This document shows, piece by piece, positions 1 through 10,676 of a DNA stretch of 64,000 nt (position 1 is its first letter; each line of letters starts with the position of its first letter). The notes under the pieces are model-generated. The model saw nothing but the letters and a program-made list of their open reading frames with translations. It was not told where the DNA came from and made no database searches. This stretch comes from Hexactinellida sp. DTS-2022 (lineage: Eukaryota; Porifera; Hexactinellida), in the NCBI GenBank assembly GCA_028753945.1, contig JAPNXP010000004.1, positions 1,240,001 through 1,304,000 on the forward strand. Direction: 5' to 3'. Made by a program: the position numbers and the translations under genes.

Positions 1-862
1 TAATAAAATATATTATTAGTAATTTATTTTAGCAATGTTATCCACGGTGATTTGAGTTTAGTCAACAAATTCCTTATACATATTATTATATTTTATTTAA
101 TCCATTGTATAGTTATACTAGAATTAAATAGAAGCCAGCTGGAATTTATAAGTTGAATCAATTTAATTATCGCAAGTTGAAACAAAGTGAAAGATTTAAC
201 AACTTAAATCAATATTATTATTACAAGTTAAGCAATGGAATTAGATTTCACAGTTTTATTGAAATTGAAGTGTTGAGTAAACAAAGGAATTTCAACCCCA
301 AATTATGGCAGAAATTAAACCAATTTTAACAGATTTTCTTCTCCCATCAGACGCAGAATTTTAAAATGAATCTAAATATGAAATAAAATTTTGGGGTTTA
401 TTAAAACATATTGACACCCACTAGACTATACAGTGGACACCCACTACACCCACACCTCATAACACGTGGCGCCGGCAATGGTAGATATTTTCTCAGTAAA
501 TATTTTCATTGTAGCACCAGTAAGACATTTTTTTAGCCAAGTACTCTATAAGTACAAATTTCAATCAGCATACAAGTTTGTCAATTCAGGTTACTCATAT
601 GTACACTGTGTTGTCACCAAGATATATCGTGTGACTATCGGTAATAAGATAAAAATTTATTATTTTCTAAACAAAACGAGTACAAATTAACACTTTTATC
701 CAAAATTATACACTTATAATGATAATATTAACATATCTGTTAAATGATCATTAAAATTTGTAACAGTTAACCGGTATTAGCGACGGCTAACAAGTTAACT
801 GGTTGAACGAATCCAGGCTTCACTGTAGTAATCCGAGCATCTTTATTATATATTTATCTAAG
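1..862. other. AT-rich sequence, no gene seen
   Basis: No exon, RNA gene or intact transposon ORF is recognised. About 120-300 resembles the reverse complement of about 4840-4990 (shared blocks near 'gaatcaat' and 'aacaaagg'), so both are copies of a dispersed repeat. About 760-825 has a run related to 7680-7740 (sharing 'gaatccag' after a 'ggttaac'-like block), another repeat fragment. The 74-codon ORF at 466-690 has no recognisable domain and biased AT-rich composition, and I do not call it a gene. Confidence 0.5.
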
Positions 863-1099
863 TCAACTACAAAATGATCCTAAGCATGGGCTCATGGAGT
901 TAGCATGAGCTATATCTAACTTGGAAAATGACTTCCCTCCTGACGAGGATGCTAATAAGTGGTCAATACGAGGAAAGGGATTTGAATCTACCTTCGAAGA
1001 AATGTTTGCGGTTACCTTGTACTCCCCACAAATACGCACCGAGCCATCACCATTTACAATCAGCACTATCGAGGCTGCCCATTCGAGAACCGAACAAAT
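863..1099 (-). pseudogene. Ty3/gypsy-type reverse transcriptase fragment
   Basis: The minus-strand translation contains the conserved start of a Ty3/gypsy reverse transcriptase. An 'EWAAS' block is followed by 'DGSVRICGEYKVT', then 'PFPRIDHLLAS', 'GGKSFSKLDIAHA'. These correspond to the well-known 'DGSxRxCxDYKVTVN', 'PxPRIxDLFA' and 'GGxxFSKLDLxHAY' motifs of that family. Only about 75 codons survive. The frame is closed by a stop upstream of the tryptophan block, and just after 'AHA' the expected 'YQQ' is replaced by unrelated residues and a stop. The catalytic YxDD segment, RNase H, integrase and LTRs are not present nearby. This is a dead fragment in antisense orientation to the receptor gene. 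Confidence 0.85.
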
Positions 1100-1200
1100 T
1101 CATATACTTCTTGGCATTTCAGTCTATCAAGTTTAAGAGCAAATAAAACACATACATTGAAAGAATGATCATTTGTTAAAAAAATTTGAATTATCTACAG

Positions 1201-2906
1201 GAAAACTTTCAAAATCCCTTTACTTTTGCCCTGTAATATGTACAGAGTACAATGCAATTTGTTTAGGGAATTATTCCTTGTAAGTTAATCAAATTCTCAC
1301 ACAAAAACTGTTAAGGTTTACTAAATTTTCATCAGCTAATAGTACAGTGTTTCCAGAAAGGCCACTGTCGAAAAGCTGACAACCTGTGTTTCTCACCCGG
1401 GGAAGGTAATCAAATTCTTGATCTTAAAATATCCCAAATGATCAAAAATGCAAGAAATGAATACTCCGAATGTAGGTTTGTATCAGATAATAATCCGTTT
1501 ATTGTAAATTAAGAACTATCGGGATAATTCCACATCAAAATTAGGAAATAATATGGGATATATTGTGCAGGCATCTTGTATTATCTCGAAATAATTCGCT
1601 TTACTGCATATAAGAGCACTTAATGTGAGATTAACAATCTACAAACAAATTATTTCTTGCATTTTTGATTATTTGTGAAATAATATGAATTCAAAAATTG
1701 AATTACGATGCTAAAATATTGATTTTTGATTGGTCCTCTCAAAATAGTCTTGGAGGTATGATATTGTAATGAATCCCTAAATAAGCAAAATATACCATAT
1801 TTCTACAGCTCCCACGGATCTAAAAGAATTATGTTTTTTGCGCCACCTTTGTGGAGTACCACCATAAATTTAGTGTTAAATTGTATAAATTCGAGTTCAA
1901 TTTTCAGAAGGTTTATTGGCTCTTATTAGTTTCAAAACCAAATTGGAATTTAATTTTGCTTACCAAACGGTGGGTATATTTCTAATAAAAATTTAAAAAT
2001 GCTTAAATACAGCTATATTACTACGGAAAAATAACTAATAAGTCTCAAACAAATACTCTAAATAGCACATTAGATGTTTGTTTGGATTACAAAAGTTTGG
2101 ATAACTTTGGTTCGCATTATAGAGGATCTCATTTTATAGATACCTATAGAAAATGTTTCACTTACTAATCCAACGAATTCACTAATCAAAACAGAACTTT
2201 TTGAATCAGAACACTGCTGATCGGATTAGCGAGGGACTCTATTGGATATAGCAAATGATCAGAAAAGGGCCGTTTTTTTCTAATCTAGTGCACTCTTGTT
2301 TACTAAACAAATTAGTCCACCTACTTAGTATTAAATTAATAGCAGATTTATTAAGTGATAAACTATGTTAAGTAAGTGTTTATGAACTAATTATTTTCGT
2401 AAAGTATTCCACTATGTGTGCATATTTATGTATAAAATTTATACACATTTCCGTGAGATGTCATAATCCCAATATTTCGCTTGGAAACCCACTACCTCTA
2501 TGCCAGTTTATACTTATATAAAAAATATCAACTCTATAGACGTACTGTATTATGTTTCCAATTTATTAGTGACAACATACTTACAACCAGTTTATTATAC
2601 AGCCATTTGTAAATACACTCCTAATCATGGTCTAATTCGATTTTCATACGCCAAAATTACAAATTAATGTTACGGCATAGCAGATGATTCCAAATTTCCG
2701 CGCTATTAAATTCAAATTTCCAAAAATCATGCTCCAAAAGGAGCGTCTCGCGCTCCCGAATAATTCCTTGCTTACAACAATTGTGTCCTTAATTTACGAG
2801 TCGCGAGTCTTTCGGTCTTTTGGTCTTTTTCGTAAAATTTAGTATGCGCACATTATGGAATGCACACACTAAATGTATACTTTTTATCACTAACATTTTT
2901 TATCAG
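1201..2906 (+). repeat. Diverged ancestral copy of the A-to-B intron
   Basis: This stretch aligns by eye, with many substitutions and indels, to the intron between SRCR exons A and B of the tandem units (about 11090-12557). Shared blocks include the 'gtcgaaaagc' region, the 'aaaatatccc' region, 'gggatataat'-type motifs, the 'ctgatcggatt' region and the stretch before the acceptor at 2905-2906. It predates the homogenised array, which differs at only a few sites from unit to unit. No A-type SRCR exon is seen where one would be expected to its left; the reverse-transcriptase fragment is there instead. Confidence 0.75.
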
Positions 2907-3212
2907 CTGATGGCACACTTCGCATGTATGGAAGCGGCAACGATGATGGAATACTTGAGATATATCACAATAGTCGATGGGGCTCTGTATGTTGCAACCT
3001 TTGGGGCTCAGCAGAAAGTATTGTTGCTTGTAGACAGTTGGGATTTACCAATTATGCCTCCTACAAACCTTGGATTCTCGTCATGAAGGATTTTTGGCTT
3101 GATGACGTGTCATGTATTGGAGATGAATCATCTCTAGTCGATTGTGGTAATTTAGGGTGGGGTATAGACAATTGTGGAGTTTCAGAGGGTCTCTATCTCA
3201 ACTGCACAAGTG
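2907..3212 (+). CDS. SRCR domain exon S0 (B-type, outlier copy)
   Basis: A single exon encodes a complete group-A-like SRCR domain of 102 codons. The acceptor is 'tttttatcag' (AG at 2905-2906) and the donor GT is at 3213-3214, both phase 1. Family motifs: 'LEIYHNSRWGSVC' near the start, 'VACRQLGF' in the middle, 'FWLDDVSCIGDE', 'LVDCG', 'DNCGVS' and a C-terminal 'YLNC'. The six standard cysteines are present plus an extra one: the usual C-D-D-x-W becomes C-C-N-L-W. It resembles the last SRCR exon (56042-56347) more than the array copies, sharing 'LRMYG', 'YHNSRW' and the 'gtaataatt' donor. An out-of-frame ORF overlaps it and is a shadow. Upstream exons must lie outside the window, since the phase-1 start needs a preceding exon. 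Confidence 0.92.
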
Positions 3213-3248
3213 GTAATAATTAGTTGACTGTTTTAATAAAGCACAGTA

Positions 3249-3411
3249 GTATCCAGGCTTGGAACTGATTACGAATCTACGATTACAATCGTCATCGATT
3301 ACAACATTCCCTGTAATCGTAATCATAATCATATCCAAGCTTTTTTTGAAGAATGTAATAATAATTGTGATCGTATTTACTCACTACTAATCAGCCTCAG
3401 GACTGGATTAG
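3249..3411. mobile_element. Short inverted-repeat MITE, shared with 56391-56519
   Basis: An element of about 160 bp has ends that pair imperfectly ('ccaggcttggaactgatta' and 'taatcagcctcaggactgg') and an interior of 'gtaatcgtaatc'-type repeats. A related copy lies at the same distance after the last SRCR exon (about 56391-56519). None occurs after the twelve array exons, so it marks the two outlier SRCR copies as sisters. The family is not recognised; it is non-coding. Confidence 0.65.
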
Positions 3412-3790
3412 CAACTTTTAGAGAAAAGTAGAGGTAGGCTTGGTCAGGATCTTGGCCTAGAATCACTTTTGTGAGGGCTATTTTCTATTGTCTTAATGCA
3501 GATCCTCCTAAAATGATCTACCAATCATGATCCTTAGCCGATAGGTCTCCCCGAACACCCGTCTCGAATGTAATCCTTGTTCGAATTATCAATTTCTAGA
3601 TGTCATTTGTTAGTTTAGTTTAGAATTATGATTTACTCATTGCTCGAATAGTGACCTAAATTATTTGTCATCTCTAGGCAATTTTTAGCGTATATTTTTG
3701 GGTTGAGTTTACAGCGGCCCTCAAGAGGATATACGTATATAAATACCCAGTATTGAAATCACTGCCTTAGATGGTTTTTACTGTGCCGAA

Positions 3791-4374
3791 CAGTAGCTTA
3801 ACTAGGTAGGGGCGATGGGGGCACGTGCCCCAGCGGCACACTTTGGGGGCGGAATTTTAACATTTTGTTTACCATTTTTTCTCACAATTGCCCGAATTAC
3901 ATGCTAATAAATATCTCCTTGAACCATTTCAAGTTAATTTTCCAGGTTTTTTCTTAACGATTGCAGTTTTCACCCGATGCAATAATATTTTTTGAATAAT
4001 TAACTAATACATTTAGTATATGAACTCTAAAGGTTCAAAAGGTCGCGACCGGCTGAGCGGGGCTGGCTACAAACGTCAACGCGATGAACGTAATGAACAA
4101 AACAAGATGGGAACTAGTTTAATCGTATATCTTACATAACATTTTGTTTTTGATGTGCTAGAAAATAGAATTTTATACTGCAAATGAATTAGATAACACA
4201 GGTTGCAATATATTAGCTGTGTACTACATTTAAAAAATAAACTGTCTCCTGGATAAGTATATAAGCAAATATTTATGCTTTTTTTATTATAAACTAATTA
4301 GTGTTTTTTGCCTTAGGGGGGCGGCGGCGTTTTTGATGCTGCCCCCAGCGGCATTTTACCACGTTACGCCACTG
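3791..4374. mobile_element. hAT-like MITE
   Basis: A 584-bp element has GC-rich ends in AT-rich surroundings. The left end begins CAGTAGCTTAAC and the reverse complement of the right end begins CAGTGGCGTAAC; both continue into G-rich and 'ccccagcggc' stretches. It interrupts one copy of the 'gtgccgactatact' minisatellite. The flanks 'gtgccgaa' and 'gtgactga' look like a degraded 8-bp target duplication, which fits the hAT superfamily. No transposase ORF is present. Confidence 0.65.
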
Positions 4375-5295
4375 GTGACTGACGACTATACTATAGTATA
4401 ATTGCCCAGTATTGAAATCACTGCCTTTATTATTATATATTATTATTACTGTCAGTGTGCCGACTATACTATGGTATAGTGGCCCAGTTCTAATCTTAGT
4501 GCTTTGGTATATTATTACTGTGCCGACTATACTATAGTATAGTGGCCCAGTTCTAATCTCAGTGCTTTGGTTAGATATTTTTCTTCCGTATCCTCTCCAC
4601 AGAACAGAGTTTTATTAACTAAGAGCCTAAATTTTCAGGATATGTGTCTCATAGTCATGGGTTACAGATGTGCACCTGGGGTCACGATTTTGATTAATTT
4701 TTTGGACACATTTTTTGCACCTGTTTAATATTAAAACAGGATCAATAAATAGTACCCGAATATTCAATTTATATGCATTCGATAGAGAATTAAATTTTAC
4801 ACCTTTTCACCGAGCACGAATTTTCAAATTGCGCTTCGTTTGTGCCACAATTGAGTTGCAAATTTCCTTTGTTCACTAACACTTCATTTCAATTGAAAGT
4901 GTTGTATCTAATTCTATTGTTTCGACTCGTGATTATTATATTGATTCAATCGAATAGGCTTCTATTTTCTAATTGACAATTAAGATTATATATTCCATAA
5001 CAACGACAGGTCATGTGATTATATTTCCTTCTGCAAGAATACTCTTGCACTGTTAATATACTGACGTAATGACGTAATAATTAATTCAGTCTGTATATGA
5101 CTTATATAGATGCTTCCAATTTATTTATTAGGGGTTATCGAGTGTGCTGAATTGAAATTTGATAGCCAAATTAAATAATTTATTATTTATGACAAAATAA
5201 TTTAACTTAATAAATGTAAGTTGACATTGAAATCGGTGTTAAATTGTAAATAATATTAATAATTATTTATACTAATTAATTAAACAAATAACTTG

Positions 5296-5451
5296 TATAG
5301 AGCTCAGCTCTAGTAGAGTTCAGTTTTTCAGTATCTGTATTCAGGCACTGAGAAAGGTCAGCTTTCCCAGGGTTTGAAATTGACCTTCAGAAAGTAGGCC
5401 TGAGGTTTTAGTATGGAAAATATCTGAACTCTACTATAGCTCAGCTCTATA
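5296..5451. mobile_element. 156-bp MITE with 28-bp terminal inverted repeats
   Basis: The left end 'tatagagctcagctctagta' and the right end 'tactatagctcagctctata' are near-perfect reverse complements over about 28 bp, and the interior is also partly self-complementary. It is non-coding and the superfamily is not assigned. Confidence 0.65.
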
Positions 5452-5840
5452 TAAGTAAGCATTCTCTTAATTAAATATCATAAATCTCAGAAATTATAGA
5501 AGATAGAAACAAATTTCAAATTTATCAATTGATACTTATGCCACGTAACACCTCTACAAGTGGGTCTTGACACCTTGAGGATTGGATGATGACATCGTAA
5601 AAAATATTTTTACACTTTTGTGAATCATATATTTCGAATGGGTTGGTTGGTGTTGGGTGATCACCCACACGCACATAGAAAATTCTGACTCATCACTTAT
5701 TATATTCTACTGAAACTTGAATATCTTTGAAATGAAGTGAGCTAAAACGAAACTTCCAACTCACTAAGGGTCGTTGCCTTCCGAATCACCTTTGTGAAAT
5801 TATTTAACACCTTCATAGTGATTATTAAATATTAAAAAAA

Positions 5841-5968
5841 AATCCAAAATTGCAGCTGTGCAGACAGCAATTTAATTTGGAGGCACTATCAATTAATTAA
5901 CACTCATTTAGCCACCGAAAGATAGTGCCTCCAAAGGAACATGTGTCAGCACAGCTGCAATTTAGGAT
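5841..5968. repeat. Inverted-repeat element with two nested stems
   Basis: Outer arms 'aattgcagctgtgc' and 'gcacagctgcaatt' pair. Inner arms 'ttggaggcactatc' and 'gatagtgcctccaa' also pair, leaving a short AT-rich loop. This would fold into a long interrupted hairpin and looks like a palindromic MITE. The 'acagctgtgcagaca' block recurs inside each tandem unit (for example near 8740), suggesting a related fragment there. Confidence 0.6.
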
Positions 5969-6753
5969 TATATTCTTCCGTAGCTCATCCACTGAACACA
6001 GTTTAATTAACTAAGAGCCCAAATTTTCAAGACAGATGTCTCATGGATTACATATGTGCACCTGTGGTCACAATTTTTTAATTTCGATTTGTAGAAATTG
6101 TTAATGGGTATTTAGATTATTTTGTCCCATAGGAAAATAAAAGAAATTACAAAAATAGTTTTTCAATCATTGGCTTCAGAAAAGTATTTTGGGGCTGATA
6201 GCTCATTCTCGATTTTTTAAATTCGTCCTCATTTTCCATATAATTAGGCTCAAATTTGCCACAATTCACCCTTTGCTTTCTAAAATCGTAATTTCATTTA
6301 TATTCAATTATGCAATTATTTCGTGGTTTTGAGGAAGATCTACTATTTATGAATAATTCAATTAGATTCAGTGTTATTCCGATTCAAGTTATTGTTGATA
6401 TCATAAATACAATACAGGATCCTAGTATACATATACTATGAATAATTAATTTACATTCATAGCTATTACTATTTACAAATCGATTTCTGATATCATAGTT
6501 ACAGTAAAGTTTTCTATTGTGTTAATGAATAATTCAATTTGATTCAATATCTGATACTATATATAAATCGATTTCAAATACTAGTTGTATTGAAGTTTTC
6601 TCCTATATGAAAATTCAATTTCTCTCAACAGTTATTCAATTTCAGAACGATTTCTGGTATCCAAACAATACATTCATGAGATGGAATATCTATTATATCA
6701 ATATTTTTCTGAGGTTTTTTTGGTGCCTAAAGTGTATCAGAGTGATAGGGTGT

Positions 6754-6774
6754 GGGGGGGGGGGGGGAGGGGGG
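6754..6774. repeat. Poly-G tract of variable length between units
   Basis: In unit 1 the tract is 14 G, one A, 6 G. The homologous tracts are: unit 2 at 15915-15924 (10 G), unit 3 at 23578-23586 (9 G), unit 4 at 31239-31248 (10 G), unit 5 at 38901-38925 (18 G, A, 6 G) and unit 6 at 46537-46545 (9 G). It lies in an intron and is the most variable site between units. Long G runs are also error-prone in sequencing. Confidence 0.9.
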
Positions 6775-7053
6775 TTATAACGCATTTATAAATTATAATG
6801 GAAATATACACTTAATCCCTTTTTGTCTTTCTAAGTATACAAGTATGCATATTTCGTATTTCGCATTTCCGAAACTCTATTATGTTACTGTTGACATCTA
6901 CAAATAGGTACACAAATTGGTTTAATTTGGAAATAGCTACAGTAGAACTCAGTCTAACACTACATAGAGATATGTGCATATTTATTGACAAACTTAAGTT
7001 ATACAAGTTAGTACGTACTTAGCCGAAGTGCTTACTAAACAGGTAAGTACTAC

Positions 7054-8367
7054 CAGGGACTTCTTTAATATAGGGACTGTAAACTTCGTTTTACGGTAAA
7101 ATTAGCGTAGGCCTAAAACAGTATTGTTACTTATTGATATCCCGTAATCCGCTAATGCTAGACATAGGAAATGTATTATTGTCGTATAGGAAGTCATATT
7201 TTGGGAGTCCAACGGTAATATTGGTTTATCGAAAATATTTGTGGAATGTAAGTTATGCGATTTTCACACCCTTCCATATATGGTAATTTTGTTAAAATCT
7301 CGAGATTAGTTAGTTTTATACATATGAAATATATTATTGGCGAATGGGAAATGGGAATTCATATTTAGGGACTCAGTAGATCACATTGATTTACCTAAGG
7401 CGTTCCCATTAGCCTATATTATTATTTTGGCACTCTCCACAGGAGGATTGCCCCGACCCTGTTTTGTAGTTTAGCTAATTCTTACATTATTAAAAAATCT
7501 TGATAAGTTTCTTTCAAATCTATATTTAAATCAATGTTGTCCAATAAAATGTATTAAGTGGTGATGAGAAATGGATTTAGGACTACATATTCAGATAAAA
7601 TTCAATTTTTTTTAATACTTTATACATTAATTTCCCAATAACTCTACTGTTATTCAACAGACCGGCTACCTGGTTAATAAAATCTCTAATCGTTAACCGA
7701 TGTCAACAACGGTAACCGGTTAACCGAATCCAGCCTTGTTGTTTTTTAATAAACAACATAATGACAGATATCTGATATGTAAGTATTAGCTAAACTACAA
7801 AACAGGGTCGGGGCAATCCTCCTGTGGAGAGTGCCAAAATAATAATATAGGCTAATGGGAACGCCTTAGGTAAATCAATGTGATCTACTGAGTCCCTAAA
7901 TATGAATTCCCATTTCCCATTCGCCAATAATATATTTCATATGTATAAAACTAACTAATCTCGAGATTTTAACAATATTACCATATATGGAAAGGTGTGA
8001 GAATCGTATAACTTACATTCCACAAATATTTTCGATAAACCAATATTACCGTTGGACTCCCAAAATATGATTTCCTGTACGAAAATGATACATTTCATAT
8101 GTATAAAGTTAAGTAATCTCGAGATTTTAACAAAATTACCATATATGGAAGGGTGTGAAAATCGCATAACATACATTCCACAAATATTTTCGATAAACCA
8201 ATATTACCGTTGGACTCCCAAAATATGACTTCCTATACGACAATAATACATTTCCTGTGTCTAGTATTAGCGGATTACGGGATATCAATAAGTAACAATA
8301 CTGTTTTAGGCCTACGCTAATTTACCGTAAAACGAAGTTTACAGTCCCTATATTAAAGAAGTCCCTG
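7054..8367. mobile_element. Foldback transposable element, complete copy
   Basis: A 1314-bp non-coding element starts CAGGGACTTC and ends GAAGTCCCTG, with arms of about 430-580 bp (about 7054-7487 and 7786-8367) around a loop of about 300 bp. The right arm carries an internal duplication of roughly 150 bp (about 7945-8092 repeated at about 8093-8240). Direct flanks 'gtactac' (7047-7053 and 8368-8374) are a 7-bp target duplication. The homologous place in units 2-6 (for example near 16195-16208) reads 'aagtactaccgag', an intact empty site. CAGGG termini are common in hAT elements, but those usually make 8-bp duplications, so the superfamily is uncertain. Confidence 0.88.
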
Positions 8368-8802
8368 GTACTACCGAGTCCAACTGTACTTACTATGCTA
8401 CGATTGTTATAATGGGTAAACAAGTTGATGATAACAAATTAATTGCGTGTGATGTGAATATATACTGTTGTTGTTCATAAAAGTTAAACAAATGGATGCA
8501 AATATATATGTACATGGATGTCAAAGGGTATTACAGATAAATGCATATTACACTGATGGCTTTGTCAAATGGGAATTGATTAATAATTATTGCGTGTAGT
8601 GGTAAAGTTAAAAAATACAGATATTTTAGATAATATATTTAAATGCTTGACGGGTAAGTGATCCATCGCGAAGCTGACGAGAACAAATGGGTCGTTACAT
8701 TTATATTCATTCCACTCTATGGGAGAAGAAATCTAAAATTACAGCTGTGCAGACAGCATATTCTGGTCATACAGACAGCATATTCTGGTTCACTTTTTTG
8801 AT

Positions 8803-9141
8803 AAAAGCACCAAATTTGTACACATGTACTTTGATGTAGTGCGAACATTTTTCCGAAATTTTCCGATAATTTGATATATCACAATCACATGACCATATTT
8901 GGAATGTGGTCATGTGATATATCAAATTATCGAAAATTTACTTCGAAACCGAATTCTACAATGAAAAGACGATATAACTTAATTTGGACAAGTTTTCATG
9001 GGAAACAAGCCCGGCGAACACTATCGGACGTGGTTACTTTGGCGAGCTGTCATGGCCGATGTAGACACTATTTCGATTACCTCATTATCCAAAAATGTTC
9101 GCACTAAATCAAAGTACATGTCTACAAATTTTGGTGCTTTT
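8803..9141. mobile_element. Palindromic MITE with inner perfect hairpin (in every unit)
   Basis: Outer arms of about 55 bp start 'aaaagcaccaaatttgta' and end 'acaaattttggtgctttt', with 'agtgcgaaca' and 'tgttcgcact' pairing inside. Within it, 'gataatttgatatatcac' and 'gtgatatatcaaattatc' (about 8864-8935) form a second long hairpin. The copy in unit 2 is 16633-16972, and equivalents occur in units 3-6. Short ORFs reading through it are a by-product of the palindrome and have no recognisable domain. Confidence 0.7.
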
Positions 9142-9256
9142 AGCAAAAAATGAACAATCTGTTGAATCTATGGCTATGCCGCTGGACTACTATTAGTCAT
9201 TGAACCCCCAAACTATTATTTTCAATTTGAAGAAATTTTGAGGAGATTTTCATCTA

Positions 9257-9432
9257 CAGTGCAACCGCGATTATCCTTACACGTTGGGACCAGTCAAGCA
9301 TGTTTGGATAATCTACAGTTCGTGTAATTTAAGGCTGAACTAATATATGGAATAACATTGAGACCAATCGGTACGTTCGGATAATCGATGAGTTTGGTTA
9401 ATCGAAGTTCGGAAAATCTAGATTGCATTGTT
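9257..9432. mobile_element. pogo/Tigger-like MITE remnant (in every unit)
   Basis: It begins CAGTGCAACCGCGATTATCC after a TA. Internal phrases 'ttgggacca', 'ttcggataatcg', 'ggttaatcgaag' and 'ttcggataatct' are typical of the ends of pogo/Tigger-type MITEs. The right terminus is not clean, so it is probably truncated. The same block recurs at the equivalent position in units 2-6. No coding capacity. Confidence 0.5.
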
Positions 9433-9464
9433 CACCAACTCCCCTTGCATGTTTGTATGGTGTT

Positions 9465-9624
9465 CAGCCCTTCATCTGGGTGCGAAGTGCGCACCCAGAG
9501 TATTTTAATACTAATTTTGGTCTTTTTTTTGATAAATGTCCTATTTTTGGTAAATTTGGGTGCGCGATTGTAAAATGAACATCACTTTGGGTGCGCGGAT
9601 CTCTTAGGGCTAGATGAAGGCCTG
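9465..9624. mobile_element. hAT MITE private to unit 1
   Basis: A 160-bp element with termini CAGCCCTTCATC and GATGAAGGCCTG, flanked by a perfect 8-bp target duplication 'atggtgtt' (9457-9464 and 9625-9632). The five homologous sites in units 2-6 (for example near 17287-17294) carry a single 'atggtgtt' and no insert. The duplication length and CA/TG ends fit the hAT superfamily. Confidence 0.9.
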
Positions 9625-10370
9625 ATGGTGTTGGATGATTTTCTTCACGCAATTTCCTAGCTACCCTAAGTTAGGTTAGGCTTTGGTTTGGTTATATAAT
9701 TTATTCGTGATTATATATATATTGAACCCCTTAGATTGTGATTTACTCGGTAGGTGGTTACCAGATTTCATTTTTTTAATACTGAAAACTTAACAGGTAT
9801 CTTATGATTTTGGGTTAACTATTGGATAAACTAGGAAATTAATCTGTATTTTCTTAACTCTGAGCCTATGTACTTTTATTTCATAGTTCACGAATGATGG
9901 TTCCAGAAACGCAGGGGATACTTTCAGTTCAGTGACTATTAGACTGGTCTATTTTACATTTCGTGTATCAATAATACATTGGTTCCTTCAACTTTAGATG
10001 TAGTGAAATTATTGAGTTGTCTGCACTTCACACACACAACAATTTATTTTCATTAAAATTGAATTCCATTATGTAGAAGCATATTAGAAAATAGAAAATC
10101 ATCAGGACTTGTAAATTATTGTATTTGTATAAATTTAGTGACAATTAACTACGATGAGTGGCAATTTTGGAACATATTTTCCAGAAAAACGAACCAAATA
10201 AATAAAATCCAATTCCTGTTCCTACTCAGAAATTGTTTGTAATTAAGTAGGAGTGCACTACCTATTGCCCTTATTGATCTATAAATTATGCACAAGTAAG
10301 GTTTGCTTTGAAACGCCTCTCTTTGAGCTCATTTTCTGAATACTATACATATTTACTTACTTTTCATTAG

Positions 10371-10676
10371 TTGATGGTTCTCTTCGTCTCTATGGAAGCG
10401 GTGATAATGATGGAATACTTGAGATATATCACAGTGGTCGATGGGGCTCTGTATGTGACGACCTTTGGGGCTCAGAAGAAAGTCGTGTTGCTTGTAGACA
10501 GTTGGGTTTTACCAATTATGCCTCCTATAGACACGGTAACAGCACCATCAACCATTTTTGGCTTGATGACGTGATATGTATTGGAGATGAATCATCACTA
10601 GTCGATTGTGGTAATGACGGGTGGGGTGTAGACAATTGTGGAGTTTCAGATGGTCTCTATCTCAATTGCACAACAG
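10371..10676 (+). CDS. SRCR domain exon, A-type, unit 1
   Basis: The exon encodes one whole SRCR domain of 102 codons, phase 1 at both ends (acceptor AG at 10369-10370, donor GT at 10677-10678). Canonical motifs: 'LRLYGSGDNDG', 'RWGSVCDDLW', 'VACRQLGF', 'FWLDDVICIGDE', 'LVDCG', 'DNCGVS', 'YLNC'. Six cysteines correspond to C2, C3 and C5-C8 of the family, so it is group A. The acidic D-D after the first cysteine, part of the metal-binding cluster known from some SRCR structures, is intact here, unlike in the B-type. An 'NST' glycosylation sequon lies mid-domain. Array SRCRs probably form an extended binding ectodomain. The first half also reads open in another frame; that reading is a shadow. 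Confidence 0.95.

Larger units (their letters stand above)
3213..6318 (+). other. Intron with dispersed small repeats
   Basis: This is the left part of the intron between S0 and the first array exon. It holds several inverted-repeat elements listed separately. It also holds a tandem minisatellite-like block between about 3735 and 4572, built on a 'ctatactatagtatag' palindrome and 'gcccag' (seen three times at about 4388, 4465 and 4525, and disrupted once at 3791). A direct duplication is present: about 4576-4705 and about 5967-6085 share 'ttcttccgta' through 'gtgcacct'. I see no exon here. Confidence 0.6.

Noticed and set aside
6812-7006. 64-codon minus-strand ORF repeated in all six units
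   Set aside because: AT-rich composition, no recognisable domain; conserved only because the whole unit is duplicated.
7955-8176. 73-codon minus-strand ORF in the foldback element
   Set aside because: Spans the internal duplication of the right arm; no transposase motif, and the other arms of the family do not keep it open.
10371-10574. 67-codon ORF overlapping each A exon (also at equivalent positions in other units), and the 86-88-codon ORFs over the B exons, S0 and S13
   Set aside because: They read the SRCR exons in the wrong frame. The right frame has the SRCR motifs and all six cysteines; the recurrence is due only to exon duplication.
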